DNA from: Deferribacter autotrophicus
GTDB taxonomy: Bacteria; Chrysiogenota; Deferribacteres; Deferribacterales; Deferribacteraceae
DNA: 64,000 nt
Direction of reading: 5' to 3'
NCBI RefSeq assembly: GCF_008362905.1
Contig: NZ_VFJB01000001.1
Coordinates: 62,001-126,000, forward strand
The notes below the pieces were generated by a model, which saw only the letters and a list, made by a program, of their open reading frames with translations, ran no database searches and was not told the DNA's origin. Shown here in pieces: positions 1-9,099 of the stretch. Every line of letters starts with the position of its first letter. Positions within the stretch are counted from its first letter, which is position 1. The position numbers and the translations under genes were made by a program.

Positions 1-1
1 A

Positions 2-670
2 AGAGATTGGCAGGAAAATATTTGCAATAAGAAAATCCACGGCACAACTAGAAAAGTTCCATATGAACAATTTATGGAAAAAGAGAAATCCTGTCTATTA
101 AGCATTCCAGGTAAGAGATATGAGGTTTATGAAGTTTCAGAAAGAATTGTAAACAGATATTCTCATATCACTTACAAGTACAATTATTATTCCGTGCCTT
201 ATAAATATGTGGGTAGTAAGGTAAATATTCGCAGTAATGGCAGCATACTGAAAATCTACAATGAAAAATTTGAGGAAATAGCGGTTCACACAGTATCTAA
301 ATTAACTGGAGAATTTATAACAAATAAAGCCCATAATCCGAAATTGACACAAAGTGACTATAAAAGAAAATCTCTTGAAATAGGCCTTAACACTTTAGAA
401 TTTTATGAAAGGTTAAAGGGAGAAAAACCTCGTCATTATCACAGAATGATGCAGGGAATATTCAGTCTTTTAAAAGTTTATGACAGAGAAATAATCGATT
501 TGGCTTGCAAGAGAGCTAATAAGCACAATTCAATAAGTTATTTATCGGTTAAAAAAATATGTGAATCAGGGATATATTCTATTTCTGAACCTGAGGAATC
601 AGTAAAATGTTCAGGGTATGGTCATAATTTGCAAATCTATGATGAGATATTAAATGGGAGGATCAATTAA
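2..670 (+). CDS. istA: IS21-family transposase IstA, C-terminal part (5' end outside window)
   Basis: The reading frame is open from the first bases of the window, so this is the C-terminal portion of a longer protein. The start of the visible part, around the words IHGTTRKVPYEQF, matches the conserved region just after the DDE catalytic core of IS21 IstA transposases. The remainder is the basic C-terminal beta-barrel and DNA-binding type region. The catalytic DDE residues are upstream and cannot be judged. The gene ends two bases before the istB start codon, and the istB ribosome binding site lies inside its last codons, which is the usual istA-istB coupling. It is clear as IstA; whether the full protein is intact is unknown. 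Confidence 0.85.
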   Translation, partial: RDWQENICNKKIHGTTRKVPYEQFMEKEKSCLLSIPGKRYEVYEVSERIVNRYSHITYKYNYYSVPYKYVGSKVNIRSNGSILKIYNEKFEEIAVHTVSKLTGEFITNKAHNPKLTQSDYKRKSLEIGLNTLEFYERLKGEKPRHYHRMMQGIFSLLKVYDREIIDLACKRANKHNSISYLSVKKICESGIYSISEPEESVKCSGYGHNLQIYDEILNGRIN

Positions 671-671
671 A

Positions 672-1418
672 ATGCAAGAAATTATAAATAAATTAAAGAA
701 TTTTAAGTTATCCGGTATGGTTAAATCTTTAGAATCCAGGAATCAATATGCCATAGAGAATCAATTAAGCTATCTTGATTTTCTTTCACTCCTTCTTGAA
801 GATGAAGAATCAAACAGACAGAGCAACTCATTTAAAAAAAGATACTCTAAATCAAAGCTGGATTCTTCTAAGACTCTTATGGAATATGACTTTAGTTATC
901 AGCCTAAATTGAATAAAAAAGAAATACTTGATTTAAGCAGTTGCAGGTTTATTCAAGAGAAGAAGAATATAATCTTTATGGGCAATCCTGGAGTAGACAA
1001 AACTCATCTTGCTAATGCGATAGGTTTGGAGGCTTTAAAAAAAGGATACAAGGTCTTATTTATACATTCTAATGATATGGTTAATAAACTTATATCTTCA
1101 AAAGGTGACGGTAGTTATTTTACTTTGCTCAAAGAATTATTAAGTGTGGATTTGTTGATCATTGATGAGGTTGGTTTTAAGAAAATAGCCCTTAATTATG
1201 TAGATGAATTCTTTGTAATAATTAGACGAAGGTATGAAAGCAAATCAATCATAATCACAACTAACAGGAACTTTGAAGAATGGGGCAACATATTTGGTGA
1301 TGTTGTATTGGCTTCTGCTATTATAGACAGGCTTGTACATCATTCTTACATTTTTAAAATTGAAGGTAATAGTTATAGAATTAAAGATTTACAAACTGTT
1401 AAAAATAGTAAAATATAA
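672..1418 (+). CDS. istB: IS21-family helper ATPase IstB (altered Walker A)
   Basis: IstB is the AAA+ ATPase that assembles with IstA and target DNA to drive IS21 transposition. The protein of about 248 aa has the family layout: a helical N-terminal region, a Walker A-like loop GNPGVDKTH near residue 105, and a Walker B stretch DLLIIDEVGF near residue 165. I chose the ATG at 672 over an in-frame ATG six codons upstream because GGGAGG at 656-661 is correctly spaced from it. In the P-loop the glycine directly before the catalytic Lys-Thr is Asp (GxxGxGKT becomes GxxGxDKT), which would probably weaken nucleotide binding. The protein is otherwise full length, so the element may be a recent but inactive copy. 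Confidence 0.85.
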   Translation: MQEIINKLKNFKLSGMVKSLESRNQYAIENQLSYLDFLSLLLEDEESNRQSNSFKKRYSKSKLDSSKTLMEYDFSYQPKLNKKEILDLSSCRFIQEKKNIIFMGNPGVDKTHLANAIGLEALKKGYKVLFIHSNDMVNKLISSKGDGSYFTLLKELLSVDLLIIDEVGFKKIALNYVDEFFVIIRRRYESKSIIITTNRNFEEWGNIFGDVVLASAIIDRLVHHSYIFKIEGNSYRIKDLQTVKNSKI

Positions 1419-1419
1419 C

Positions 1420-1463
1420 TGGGGATTTTTAAGGGCCATAAGGTGGGGATTTTTAAAGGACAT
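1420..1463 (+). repeat. IS21-type right-end terminal repeats
   Basis: Two 20-nt direct repeats, TGGGGATTTTTAAGGGCCAT at 1420-1439 and a copy with two differences at 1444-1463, lie just after istB with a 24-nt period. Multiple terminal repeats of this kind, with a GGGGATTTTTA core, are typical of IS21-family ends and bind the transposase. They place the right end of the element near 1465-1475. The left end is outside the window. Confidence 0.7.
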
Positions 1464-1487
1464 TAACAGTTTTTATAAAAGCATTGT

Positions 1488-1772
1488 TTACTTTCTAATG
1501 GTTATTTGATTCATAACCTCAACTAACTTTTTATTCGAAAATCCATACAAATCTTTTATTGCCAAGATTAAAGCTAACCATAAATAAGTTCCCTCAGAAT
1601 TCCTTTCAAAATTATAAATGGGCTCCATAATCGGAAACAAGCGGTGGTAATCTTCCCATCTATGATAGTAATTGAATAATTGTATTGTTTTAAGAGTATG
1701 CTTTAAATGTAAAAGACGGTTGTTTTGAAACTCTTCTAAATCAATTTTTTTGTAAAATTCAAAATCGTACAC
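1488..1772 (-). CDS. Hypothetical protein, possibly truncated by the IS21 insertion
   Basis: A 94-aa frame rich in aromatic and charged residues (for example YYHRWEDYHRLFP). I do not recognise the family. The only in-frame start is GTG, with no clear Shine-Dalgarno sequence. Its 3' end stops about 20 bases from the end of the IS21 element. It could be a real small gene or the remnant of a longer gene cut by the insertion. No signal peptide or membrane segment is evident. Confidence 0.3.
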   Translation of the reverse strand: MYDFEFYKKIDLEEFQNNRLLHLKHTLKTIQLFNYYHRWEDYHRLFPIMEPIYNFERNSEGTYLWLALILAIKDLYGFSNKKLVEVMNQITIRK

Positions 1773-1853
1773 ATCTTAAAAAATAAAATTTAATCTTTCG
1801 GTATTTAAATATGATAAGTTATGCTTCATCAAACCCCTAAAATACTGAATAAT

Positions 1854-2351
1854 TTATTCAACATCTATCACATCTATATCAGAAATACGAAATTCATTTT
1901 TTAAATAATCTAAATTCCTATATTTTACATTATTATAACCTAAACATTTTAGGATAATCTCAAAATATGATTTACTTGTAAATTTTTTAACAATATCTAG
2001 AAAAAATACTGGATAATACTCGGCTCTGTAAAAAAATTCACATTCTTTTAAGTGCCCTTTTTCATTAGTATGAAAAATGAAAAGTCCGATATTAGAATTA
2101 AACAAGACACAGTCATCACTTTCAAATACTCCTTTTTTATCTGAAAGTGATTTTAAATAAAAAGAACCACAAATATTATCGTAAAGATAATCATTTTCAT
2201 TAGATATGCAGTTACAAATTCCTATAATTGTATAATCATTCAATTCATCTATAATTTTGTCTTTATGAATCTCTGGATAAGCTTTTACTAACAAGAAAAC
2301 TAAAAATTCATACATTTCCTTAAAATTAATAATTTTTATACCTTGCTTCAT
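1854..2351 (-). CDS. Hypothetical protein (165 aa)
   Basis: I do not recognise this protein. The start at 2351 is supported by a strong ribosome binding site, AAAGGAGG, five bases upstream of the ATG, and replaces a longer frame that begins further upstream without such a site. The sequence is soluble and mixed alpha/beta in character, with Tyr- and Asp-rich stretches and a cysteine pair (GICNC) about 60 residues in. There is no signal peptide. Its setting between an IS element and a toxin-antitoxin pair suggests an accessory gene. Confidence 0.55.
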   Translation of the reverse strand: MKQGIKIINFKEMYEFLVFLLVKAYPEIHKDKIIDELNDYTIIGICNCISNENDYLYDNICGSFYLKSLSDKKGVFESDDCVLFNSNIGLFIFHTNEKGHLKECEFFYRAEYYPVFFLDIVKKFTSKSYFEIILKCLGYNNVKYRNLDYLKNEFRISDIDVIDVE

Positions 2352-2802
2352 GATATCCTCCTTTCTATATATTAGCATATAAATATGTTTTACGTCATAT
2401 CTTGTCGTATATAAATTTAAAATTTTTAGAAGTATAACACACAATTTAAATAAACTCTCAGCCTAAAGATAATTTTATTGTATTAAAAATAAGAACTGTT
2501 TTAGATAATCGGAAAAATTCGGATATTTTATCCCCTTAAATTTTCAAATAAAACTATTCTGTTTTTTTTTCACAAAAATTGACCCACCTTTTAATACCTT
2601 GATTAATATTTTCAGATATAACTCCTAAACCATGCTTTTATAAAAATATTCTGTTAACATTCCGTATTCCGGAACATGGAATATATTGAAAGATCATCGT
2701 TGGCAAGAAATGTAATTGTGTTAGTAGATATTTTACATACAAAAAGTTAAACTTATTACATCTGATATAAATGAACTATTAACCAGTTAGTATGACAGGT
2801 AT
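2352..2802. other. Intergenic stretch without a recognised gene
   Basis: About 450 bases of AT-rich sequence between two minus-strand genes. I see short interrupted frames only. No tRNA, strong hairpin or clear promoter was recognised apart from the leader and ribosome binding site of the gene ending at 1854. Confidence 0.5.
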
Positions 2803-3147
2803 CTATTCTTCCGTAAAAACTATTGATTCGATTATGTCTAAGATTTCTTCCATTTTGCTGTCGGATAGCTTTTGTACAAACTGTGTATTTCTTGCTTTGT
2901 AATCTATACTTCTCATTTGATCCACCATTGCAGCTCCATTTATCTTGCCTTCCTCAATAATAACATGAGTTGGATAATTCTTAATTTTTGAAGTAATCGG
3001 TATCACAAAACTCATCCCTGTTTTTAAGTTAAAATAAGAATGGCTGACCACAACAGCATATCTTTTTCCCTTTTGTTCATGCCCTAAGGTAGGATTAAAA
3101 TCAAGGTGAACGATATCACCTTTTTCAGGAACATATCTTTTTACCAT
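2803..3147 (-). CDS. mazF: MazF/PemK-family endoribonuclease toxin
   Basis: MazF toxins cut mRNA at short sequence motifs when not bound by their antitoxin. The 114-aa length and the pattern fit the family: an N-terminal GDIVHLDFNPTLGHEQKGKR strand-loop carrying the conserved E-Q-x-G-x-R catalytic region, the central VIPITSK strand, and AAMVDQMRSID near residue 75 (typical DQ-R motif). The start overlaps the end of the upstream antitoxin gene by 7 bases, as usual in mazEF. All key residues appear present, so the toxin is probably active. Confidence 0.92.
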   Translation of the reverse strand: MVKRYVPEKGDIVHLDFNPTLGHEQKGKRYAVVVSHSYFNLKTGMSFVIPITSKIKNYPTHVIIEEGKINGAAMVDQMRSIDYKARNTQFVQKLSDSKMEEILDIIESIVFTEE

Positions 3148-3386
3148 ACTTCTTTTCCTTGCGGTTTTTGCCAGTCATATTCTTCAGTTTGGTAATCTTT
3201 GTCTTTTTCAAAAAGATCATAAATATTGATTTTAGGTTTTTTACTGAATTTTACCGGTTTGAGAATTAAATTGTTACCTTTTATTTCAATTTCAATAGTG
3301 TCTCCCACATCAAGCCCGATTTTTCTTAAATATCTTTTAGGTATTCTGATTCCTTGAGAATTTCCCCATTTTTGGATTATTGCCAT
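3141..3386 (-). CDS. mazE: MazE-type AbrB-fold antitoxin
   Basis: An 81-aa antitoxin with an N-terminal swapped-hairpin AbrB/MazE DNA-binding domain (WGNSQGIRIPKRYLRKIGL, residues 7-25) and an acidic, flexible C-terminal tail (residues 55-81) expected to occupy the MazF active-site groove. It precedes and overlaps mazF on the same strand. Like other MazE proteins it probably represses its own promoter; two 8-bp palindromes lie just upstream. Confidence 0.92.
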   Translation of the reverse strand: MAIIQKWGNSQGIRIPKRYLRKIGLDVGDTIEIEIKGNNLILKPVKFSKKPKINIYDLFEKDKDYQTEEYDWQKPQGKEVW

Positions 3387-3410
3387 ATCATTACCTCTTT
3401 TTTATATATT

Positions 3411-3429
3411 GTATATACATAGTATATAC
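3411..3429 (-). promoter_or_regulatory. Candidate mazEF operator
   Basis: Two identical 8-bp palindromes, GTATATAC at 3411-3418 and 3422-3429, lie 25-43 bases upstream of the mazE start with an 11-bp period, so they sit on the same face of the helix. Paired palindromes in the promoter are a common autoregulatory arrangement of mazEF operons. The binding role is inference. Confidence 0.5.
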
Positions 3430-3529
3430 TTAGATTTCGATTTTTGCAATAAATAATATTATGATAATATTCTTTCGCAAATAGAAGCAATCAAATAAAC
3501 AAACCGTACCCTGTATAATTAAAAACAAT

Positions 3530-4714
3530 TTAATACAAAAATCCGATCAACCATAAAGGAACTTTTCTACCGTATCCCACTTCAATATCATCAACAAAAA
3601 GGTAGCCACTACCCTCAATTTGTGAAAAATCCTTATTCTTACCGCCAATTTCAACCAGATATTGATTATTTATCAGTATATCTCCTTTTTTAGGATAGCT
3701 TAAATCATAGAAATTCCTTAATTGTGAAACCACAAAAGTTTCTCTGATTGTACCAATTTTTTGTTCTTTGCAATAACAGTAGTTTAAGTTTGTATTGTTC
3801 AGATATATTTTTTCAGGTTTTGTAAAAATAGCATCACCCTTTACTTTTGGTTTTAATGACGTCAGAATGTTGCCAGAATTTAAATATTCAATATAACGGT
3901 ATAAGGTGTGTCTATTAATTTCAATTTTCTGTGCAAGCTTTGAAAGGTTAAGCTCATAAGGTTTTGAAAAACAGATTAATTTAACAAGTTTTTTGAGCTT
4001 GACGATATTTTTAGGATCGATCTTAAACAGTAGCGGCAAATCAGATTCTATAACTACATTTATTGTTTCTTCCAACTTTTTATAATATGTGTTAGGATTT
4101 TCAAAATAAAAGGGATAAAATCCATACTGTAAATACTCTTTAAAGTATTCCAACGGCTTTATAGACTTCAATATTTCATATGCAATTTCCATATGATTTT
4201 CTAAAACATCTTTTAATGAAAAGCTTCTAAATTGTTTACCCGTTTTTAATTCCAAAAATTCTCTAAATGATAGTCCGTTTATTCTGTATAGAACTGCCCG
4301 TCTGCTCAAATCAGCTTTTGCATGTTCTAACCTCAAAGCACTTAAACCTGAAAAAAGAACTTTTATATCAAGAAGATCATAAATTTCTTTTAAATGCCCG
4401 GCAAAATCGGAATATTTATGAATTTCATCTATTGCTAAGACCTTACCACCTTTTGCTGCAAACTCTTTTGCCAGCTCAAATAACGACAAATTACTCATCT
4501 CTATCGAATCGGCAGAAATGTAAAGTTTTTTATTCAGAGGGATATCAATCTCTTTTAAATATTGTAAAAGAAAAGTGGTTTTCCCTACCCCTCTTGCACC
4601 TAAAATACCGATTAACTTATCATTAAAATCAATTTCATGAAAAAAATACCGTTTGTATTGAATGTTTAAACTGGTAAGTAATAATACAAATCGTTCTGTA
4701 AGAAAATTTAACAT
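3530..4714 (-). CDS. AAA-family ATPase with DUF4143-like C-terminal domain
   Basis: A 394-aa protein with a Walker A loop GARGVGKTT at about residues 39-47 and Walker B VLAIDEIHKY near residue 95, followed by a winged-helix region (about 245-290) and a C-terminal nuclease-like DUF4143 type domain with VEIGGKNKD near residue 355. Proteins of this architecture are common in anaerobes and archaea, often near mobile DNA. Their cellular role is poorly known. It has its own promoter region and no obvious operon partner. Confidence 0.8.
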   Translation of the reverse strand: MLNFLTERFVLLLTSLNIQYKRYFFHEIDFNDKLIGILGARGVGKTTFLLQYLKEIDIPLNKKLYISADSIEMSNLSLFELAKEFAAKGGKVLAIDEIHKYSDFAGHLKEIYDLLDIKVLFSGLSALRLEHAKADLSRRAVLYRINGLSFREFLELKTGKQFRSFSLKDVLENHMEIAYEILKSIKPLEYFKEYLQYGFYPFYFENPNTYYKKLEETINVVIESDLPLLFKIDPKNIVKLKKLVKLICFSKPYELNLSKLAQKIEINRHTLYRYIEYLNSGNILTSLKPKVKGDAIFTKPEKIYLNNTNLNYCYCKEQKIGTIRETFVVSQLRNFYDLSYPKKGDILINNQYLVEIGGKNKDFSQIEGSGYLFVDDIEVGYGRKVPLWLIGFLY

Positions 4715-4796
4715 GGATAGCTCTCACACTTTTGTTTAATGGATTAAACAAAAGTATATTACAATTGGTTAATATAATCAACATTTTTTGCTTGTT

Positions 4797-5378
4797 CTAT
4801 TCATTATTATTGGATTTAAGCAATGGCTGAAATAAACTTTTTTTAAAGCTATCTATTTTATTATCAAATTTTGCCTGAGCTATCTTAATATAATTATTAA
4901 TAATCTCAGGTTTGCTATGATTCATATATTCTTGAATTTCTTTTTGGTAAAAATTTTTACTTAGAGCTAATAAAGTAGCTAACGTATGTCTAAAAACGTG
5001 CATTGTAACTTTTTTATCAATTCCAGCATTTATTGTTGCAGTTTTTAACGCCTTTGAGTTGTTTCTGGTTTTAAACAATCGATCTGTTATATCATTTTTT
5101 GTAATGTATTCTTTTATTTCATTTAAAGTAAATTCTGTAATCGGTTTAGAATCCAGTTTGTCACCATTTTTGCGTATTGTTGTTGTTATAATCTTATTTA
5201 CAAAATCAATGTCTTTAACCGTTAATTTATTGATATCACCTCTACGCCATCCTGTCTCAATAGCTATGAGTGTCTTGATATAAACTTCTTCACCCCCAGA
5301 CAATTTTAAGTATGCAATTAACTTATGTATTTCATCTGCTTCTAAATAAATTATACGAGATTTATATTTATTTGACAT
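4797..5378 (-). CDS. Short tyrosine recombinase (catalytic domain only)
   Basis: A 193-aa protein that is essentially only the catalytic domain of a lambda-type integrase. Visible motifs are the first Arg (ETGWRRGD, near residue 44), the HVFRHT box near residue 128, a degenerate second His region (YMNHSKPEI) and the nucleophile Tyr in INNYIK. The N-terminal arm-binding and core-binding domains of an ordinary integrase are missing. It is therefore a truncated integrase or a small stand-alone recombinase. A tRNA 3'-end fragment lies 77 bases upstream, which suggests it once served an element integrated at a tRNA gene. Confidence 0.75.
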   Translation of the reverse strand: MSNKYKSRIIYLEADEIHKLIAYLKLSGGEEVYIKTLIAIETGWRRGDINKLTVKDIDFVNKIITTTIRKNGDKLDSKPITEFTLNEIKEYITKNDITDRLFKTRNNSKALKTATINAGIDKKVTMHVFRHTLATLLALSKNFYQKEIQEYMNHSKPEIINNYIKIAQAKFDNKIDSFKKSLFQPLLKSNNNE

Positions 5379-5454
5379 TTTAATATTTTCATAAACATGA
5401 GTATATAATTTTTCTTCTATGTAATTGTGCGTTTTTGCATTGTTTTAAAAATGA

Positions 5455-5493
5455 GCGAATTCGGTGTCAGAGGTTCGAGTCCTCTCGGGGGCG
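5455..5493 (+). other. 3'-end fragment of a class II (Leu-like) tRNA; probable attachment-site remnant
   Basis: This 39-base stretch contains a variable-arm-like segment, then a perfect 5-bp T-stem (AGAGG and CCTCT) closing the loop TTCGAGT, followed by the 3' acceptor strand CGGGGGC and a discriminator base. There is no D-arm or anticodon arm upstream, so it is not a functional tRNA. Such fragments arise when an integrase inserts into a tRNA gene. Confidence 0.6.
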
Positions 5494-5589
5494 TTTTTTA
5501 ATTCCATTATTTACCAACAAGTTATATACACTCAAACACATCTTATATTAAACCTAGAACCGAATGGCGCATTGTTAGTTGATTATTAG

Positions 5590-5778
5590 ATGAAAAGTGA
5601 TGGTTTAAATTATTATTTTGCATTAAATTGTTTTTACAAACAATCAGAGGAGCAGAAAAGTTTTGAGCTAATCAATCATTTTAGTAATGAAAAAATTAAG
5701 ACACTTTTTAATCAAAATTCGAAATTATTTAGCTTTAATAATATGTTACGAAAAGTTAGTCTAAATAAAAATAAATAA
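5590..5778 (+). CDS. Doubtful small open reading frame (62 aa)
   Basis: A 62-aa frame rich in Asn, Lys and Phe with no recognisable family and no Shine-Dalgarno sequence ahead of its ATG. It runs toward the 3' end of the convergent P-ATPase gene. It could be a fragment of a decayed island gene or chance. Confidence 0.2.
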   Translation: MKSDGLNYYFALNCFYKQSEEQKSFELINHFSNEKIKTLFNQNSKLFSFNNMLRKVSLNKNK

Positions 5779-8367
5779 TTATGGTTGTTTTTTTAGGATT
5801 TTTCTAGCTTCTATAAATATGAAAACTATTGTTGACATTAAAATGGTAAATATAAGCTCTTTAATTGTTAGTGATGATGTTTTAAATATTGAATTCATAA
5901 TAGGAGAGTAAATAACAAAAAGTTGCAATAAAGCTGTAAAAATTATTGAATATAACATAAATTTGTTTGACAGTAAGCCAAGTTTGAATATTGGTTCAGT
6001 TTTTGATCTTAATCCTAAGACATTTCCTAGTTGGCTAAAAACTAAAACCGTAAATGTAATAGTTTGCCAGTGCATATTGTTAATTGTGGAAATATATTGC
6101 GTTAATAACGTTATAGATGTCATTAAGAGTCCTAAAATTATTATATGGACAACGAGATCAGAGGTAAAAATCCCTTCTTGAGGCTTTTTAGGAGGTCTTA
6201 ACATGACATCCTTTTCAGCTGGTTCTGTGGTAAACGCCAATCCTGGAAGTCCGTCTGTTATCAGATTTATATAGAGTATTTGAATAGGAGCAAAAGGGAT
6301 AGGTAGTCCGAAAATCGGTGCAAATAAGATTACAAGCAATTCAGCTGCATTAGTTGTGAGAGTGTAAGTAATAAATTTTTTAATATTATCATAAATTCTG
6401 CGTCCTTCTTTTATGGTTTTAACTATGGTACTGAAATTATCATCTAACAATACCATATCAGATGCTTCTTTGGCTACATCTGTGCCGTTAATACCCATAG
6501 AAATTCCAATATCCGCTTTTTTTAAAGCAGGGGCATCATTTACACCGTCACCAGTCACAGCTACAAATTCATCTTTATTTTGAAGTGTTAATACAATTTT
6601 TAATTTCTGTTCGGAATCTACTCTAGCGTATACTTTTATTTTATCTATTATATGTTCAAATTCTTTTACATCTAACTTTTTTAATTCTTCACCAGTGATT
6701 ATCATGTCGTCTTTTGAATCAATAATTCCAATTTGTTCAGCAATAGCCTTTGCAGTAATGGGATGATCACCTGTAATCATAACTGGTTTTATACCTGCTT
6801 GCTTACATGCTTTTATTGCTTCAAAAACTTCTTCTCTTGGGGGATCAATTAACCCTACAAAACCCACAAAAATTAGATCATCTTCCAGTGAAGAATCGAT
6901 ATTCTCAGGTAATTTATCAAGTAATTTAAAAGCATAAGCTATAACTCTCATCCCATTTTCAGCAAACTTGTTTGCATCTTTTAGAATTTTATCTTTATTA
7001 ATGGTAGTTATCTTATTTTCTAGTAGTACGTAGTTGGATCTTTTTAAAACTTCTTCGATAGCTCCTTTGGAGATGGTCAAAAAGTTTTTATTAAAAATTT
7101 TATCTTTTAACTTGATTTTGTGAATTGTGGTCATGAGTTTTCTTTCAGAATCAAAGGGGATTTCTGCAACTCTCGAATATTGTTCTTCTGCTGATTCCTT
7201 GGATAAATTATGCTTTTGTCCAAACCCCATTAAAGCAACTTCTGTTGGATCACCAACAGGGTTTCCTTTATTATCTTGTAGTACATTGTTGTTTAGCACC
7301 ATACATAATGTTAAAATATTTTTTGTAAAATCAGCGTCGTATACGAAAATTTTTTCTACAGTCATTTTATCTAAAGTAATTGTTCCAGTTTTGTCAGAGC
7401 AGATATAGGTTACAGAACCTAAGGTTTCAACAGCAGGTAATTTTCTGATTAAAGCATTCAGCTTGAGCATTTTTTTAGCGCCTAAAGCAAGTGAAATAGT
7501 AATAACTGCAGGTAAAGCTTCAGGAATTGCAGCTACGGCAACTGAAATGGATGTAAACAGCATATAAACTGGATCGAGTCCACGCAAAATTCCAAAAACA
7601 AAAATAATTAAACATAAAATCAAAATTACAAATGTGATGTATTTTGCTAACTTGTTTAATCTAATTTGAAGTGGAGTTCTTAGTTCAACCTGATCTTGTA
7701 GCAAAGAAGCTATTTTCCCTATTTCAGTATTCATTCCTGTAGCAACCACTACCCCTTTAGCATTACCATATGTTACTACAGTTCCTTTAAATACAATGTT
7801 TTTCAATTTGTAAATTGGCACATTTTCTTGGTAAATAGTTTCAGCTTTTTTTTCTACTGGTGTAGATTCACCAGTTAAAATGGATTCTTGCACCTGTAGA
7901 AAATTGGTCTCAAATAGTCTTATATCAGCAGGAACAATGTCGCCAGCTTCGATAATAACAATATCTCCAGGTACTAAATCTGTAGAAGATATTGTATGTA
8001 ATACTCCATCTCTTATTACTTTAGCAGAAGGTGATGCAATTTGTTTTAATGCTTCGATTGATTTTTCAGCTCTATATTCCTGAATGAAACTGATTATAGC
8101 ATTTAATAACACAATTATAATAATGACAATGGTATCTTTTGCCTCTCCAATGATTCCAGCAATGATTGCTGATATGATAAGAATAATTATCATTAAATCT
8201 TTAAATTGAGAGAGAAAAATGCCGAGAGCTGTCTTCTTTTTTATTTTTTCAAGTTTATTGTAGCCATAATTAGCTAATCTAATTTTAGCTTCATTATTAC
8301 TAATACCTGAGCTACTTGTTTCCAATTTGGTAAAAATCTCATCAATTTTAAACTGATGCCAGTTCAT
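5779..8367 (-). CDS. P-type Ca2+-transporting ATPase (type IIA)
   Basis: This 862-aa inner-membrane pump should export a divalent cation, most likely Ca2+, using ATP. Domain order fits type IIA: cation ATPase N-terminal region (1-70), membrane helices M1-M2, actuator domain with TGES (165-168), M3-M4 with PEALP (282-286), the phosphorylation site DKTGT (Asp325), nucleotide-binding domain, hinge motif [17 protein letters not shown], and a C-terminal six-helix bundle. All catalytic motifs are intact. It stands alone on the minus strand between two tRNA fragments, so it may be island cargo. The exact ion is inferred from family membership. Confidence 0.9.
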   Translation of the reverse strand: MNWHQFKIDEIFTKLETSSSGISNNEAKIRLANYGYNKLEKIKKKTALGIFLSQFKDLMIIILIISAIIAGIIGEAKDTIVIIIIVLLNAIISFIQEYRAEKSIEALKQIASPSAKVIRDGVLHTISSTDLVPGDIVIIEAGDIVPADIRLFETNFLQVQESILTGESTPVEKKAETIYQENVPIYKLKNIVFKGTVVTYGNAKGVVVATGMNTEIGKIASLLQDQVELRTPLQIRLNKLAKYITFVILILCLIIFVFGILRGLDPVYMLFTSISVAVAAIPEALPAVITISLALGAKKMLKLNALIRKLPAVETLGSVTYICSDKTGTITLDKMTVEKIFVYDADFTKNILTLCMVLNNNVLQDNKGNPVGDPTEVALMGFGQKHNLSKESAEEQYSRVAEIPFDSERKLMTTIHKIKLKDKIFNKNFLTISKGAIEEVLKRSNYVLLENKITTINKDKILKDANKFAENGMRVIAYAFKLLDKLPENIDSSLEDDLIFVGFVGLIDPPREEVFEAIKACKQAGIKPVMITGDHPITAKAIAEQIGIIDSKDDMIITGEELKKLDVKEFEHIIDKIKVYARVDSEQKLKIVLTLQNKDEFVAVTGDGVNDAPALKKADIGISMGINGTDVAKEASDMVLLDDNFSTIVKTIKEGRRIYDNIKKFITYTLTTNAAELLVILFAPIFGLPIPFAPIQILYINLITDGLPGLAFTTEPAEKDVMLRPPKKPQEGIFTSDLVVHIIILGLLMTSITLLTQYISTINNMHWQTITFTVLVFSQLGNVLGLRSKTEPIFKLGLLSNKFMLYSIIFTALLQLFVIYSPIMNSIFKTSSLTIKELIFTILMSTIVFIFIEARKILKKQP

Positions 8368-8445
8368 TGTTTATCTCGCAATTATTTGGGAAAATTGAAC
8401 TGTCCCCAGTTATCAAAACCAAATTTATCATTTCTCTTATTCTCT

Positions 8446-9015
8446 TCAAACTATCTTCCTCAATGATTTGCTATATTCTTTTTCTGGTGTACAGTATTCC
8501 AGTAATGAATGTAATCGGCTCTTGTTGTAAAACTCAATATATTCACCTATACCTGCCCTCGCTTCCCTCAATGTCTTATAGTTCTTCAAATATACACTCT
8601 CATATTTCAATGTCCTGAAAAACCTTTCTACTATTATATGTCCATCGTTATACTTTTGCCATTCATTGATATCAGGATACCCCTTGAATGTAAAAGCTCC
8701 ATATGCTCTTTATGCTGCATATTGACTCACCTGGTCAGAGTTAAATATTTTTGGTGGCTCATATTCTTCAAAAGCTGCCGCCAATGCGAATACCGATAAC
8801 TTCGAATCCATTACAGCATCCAACTTCCAAGACAACACCAACCAACTTAACCAATCCATTACAACAGATAAATACGCACACCCCATCCAATCATGAGTAT
8901 ATTATATCCCCACACCATACCTCATTAAAACCTATATCCTCTTTGCCTTTCAACAAATAAGGATACTTCTTGTGCTCAGATATATCAAATTCTGATAAAT
9001 TTATACTCACAAGTA
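8446..9015 (-). pseudogene. Decayed IS3-family transposase OrfB
   Basis: On the minus strand, translation in several frames gives pieces of the IS3-type integrase core in order: HKKYPYLLKGKED, a region around YLSVVMDWLSWLVLSWKL, FEEYEPPKIFNSDQ, then VERFFRTLKYESVYLKNY and the C-terminal FYNKSRLHSLLEYCTPEKEY ending at a TGA at 8446-8448. At least two frameshifts and an internal stop separate the pieces. It is a dead copy. Its upstream end lies within about 35 bases of the tRNA fragment at 9047. Confidence 0.8.
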
Positions 9016-9046
9016 AGCATAAATACTAATAAACTTTCAAAAAATT

Positions 9047-9069
9047 AGGTTCAAGTCCTCTCGGGAACG
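9047..9069 (+). other. Second, degraded tRNA 3'-end fragment
   Basis: The 23 bases AGGTTCAAGTCCTCTCGGGAACG resemble the T-loop and acceptor end of the fragment at 5455-5493 (shared GTCCTCTCGGG core) but with substitutions in both T-stem and acceptor. I read it as the decayed partner attachment site of a former island holding the P-ATPase gene. Confidence 0.4.
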
Positions 9070-9099
9070 TTCAACCTTTCAATTTTATAAATTATAAAT

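Noticed and set aside
8751-8960. Plus-strand Pro/Thr/Asn-rich frame.
   Set aside because: It is the antisense of the decayed IS3 transposase.
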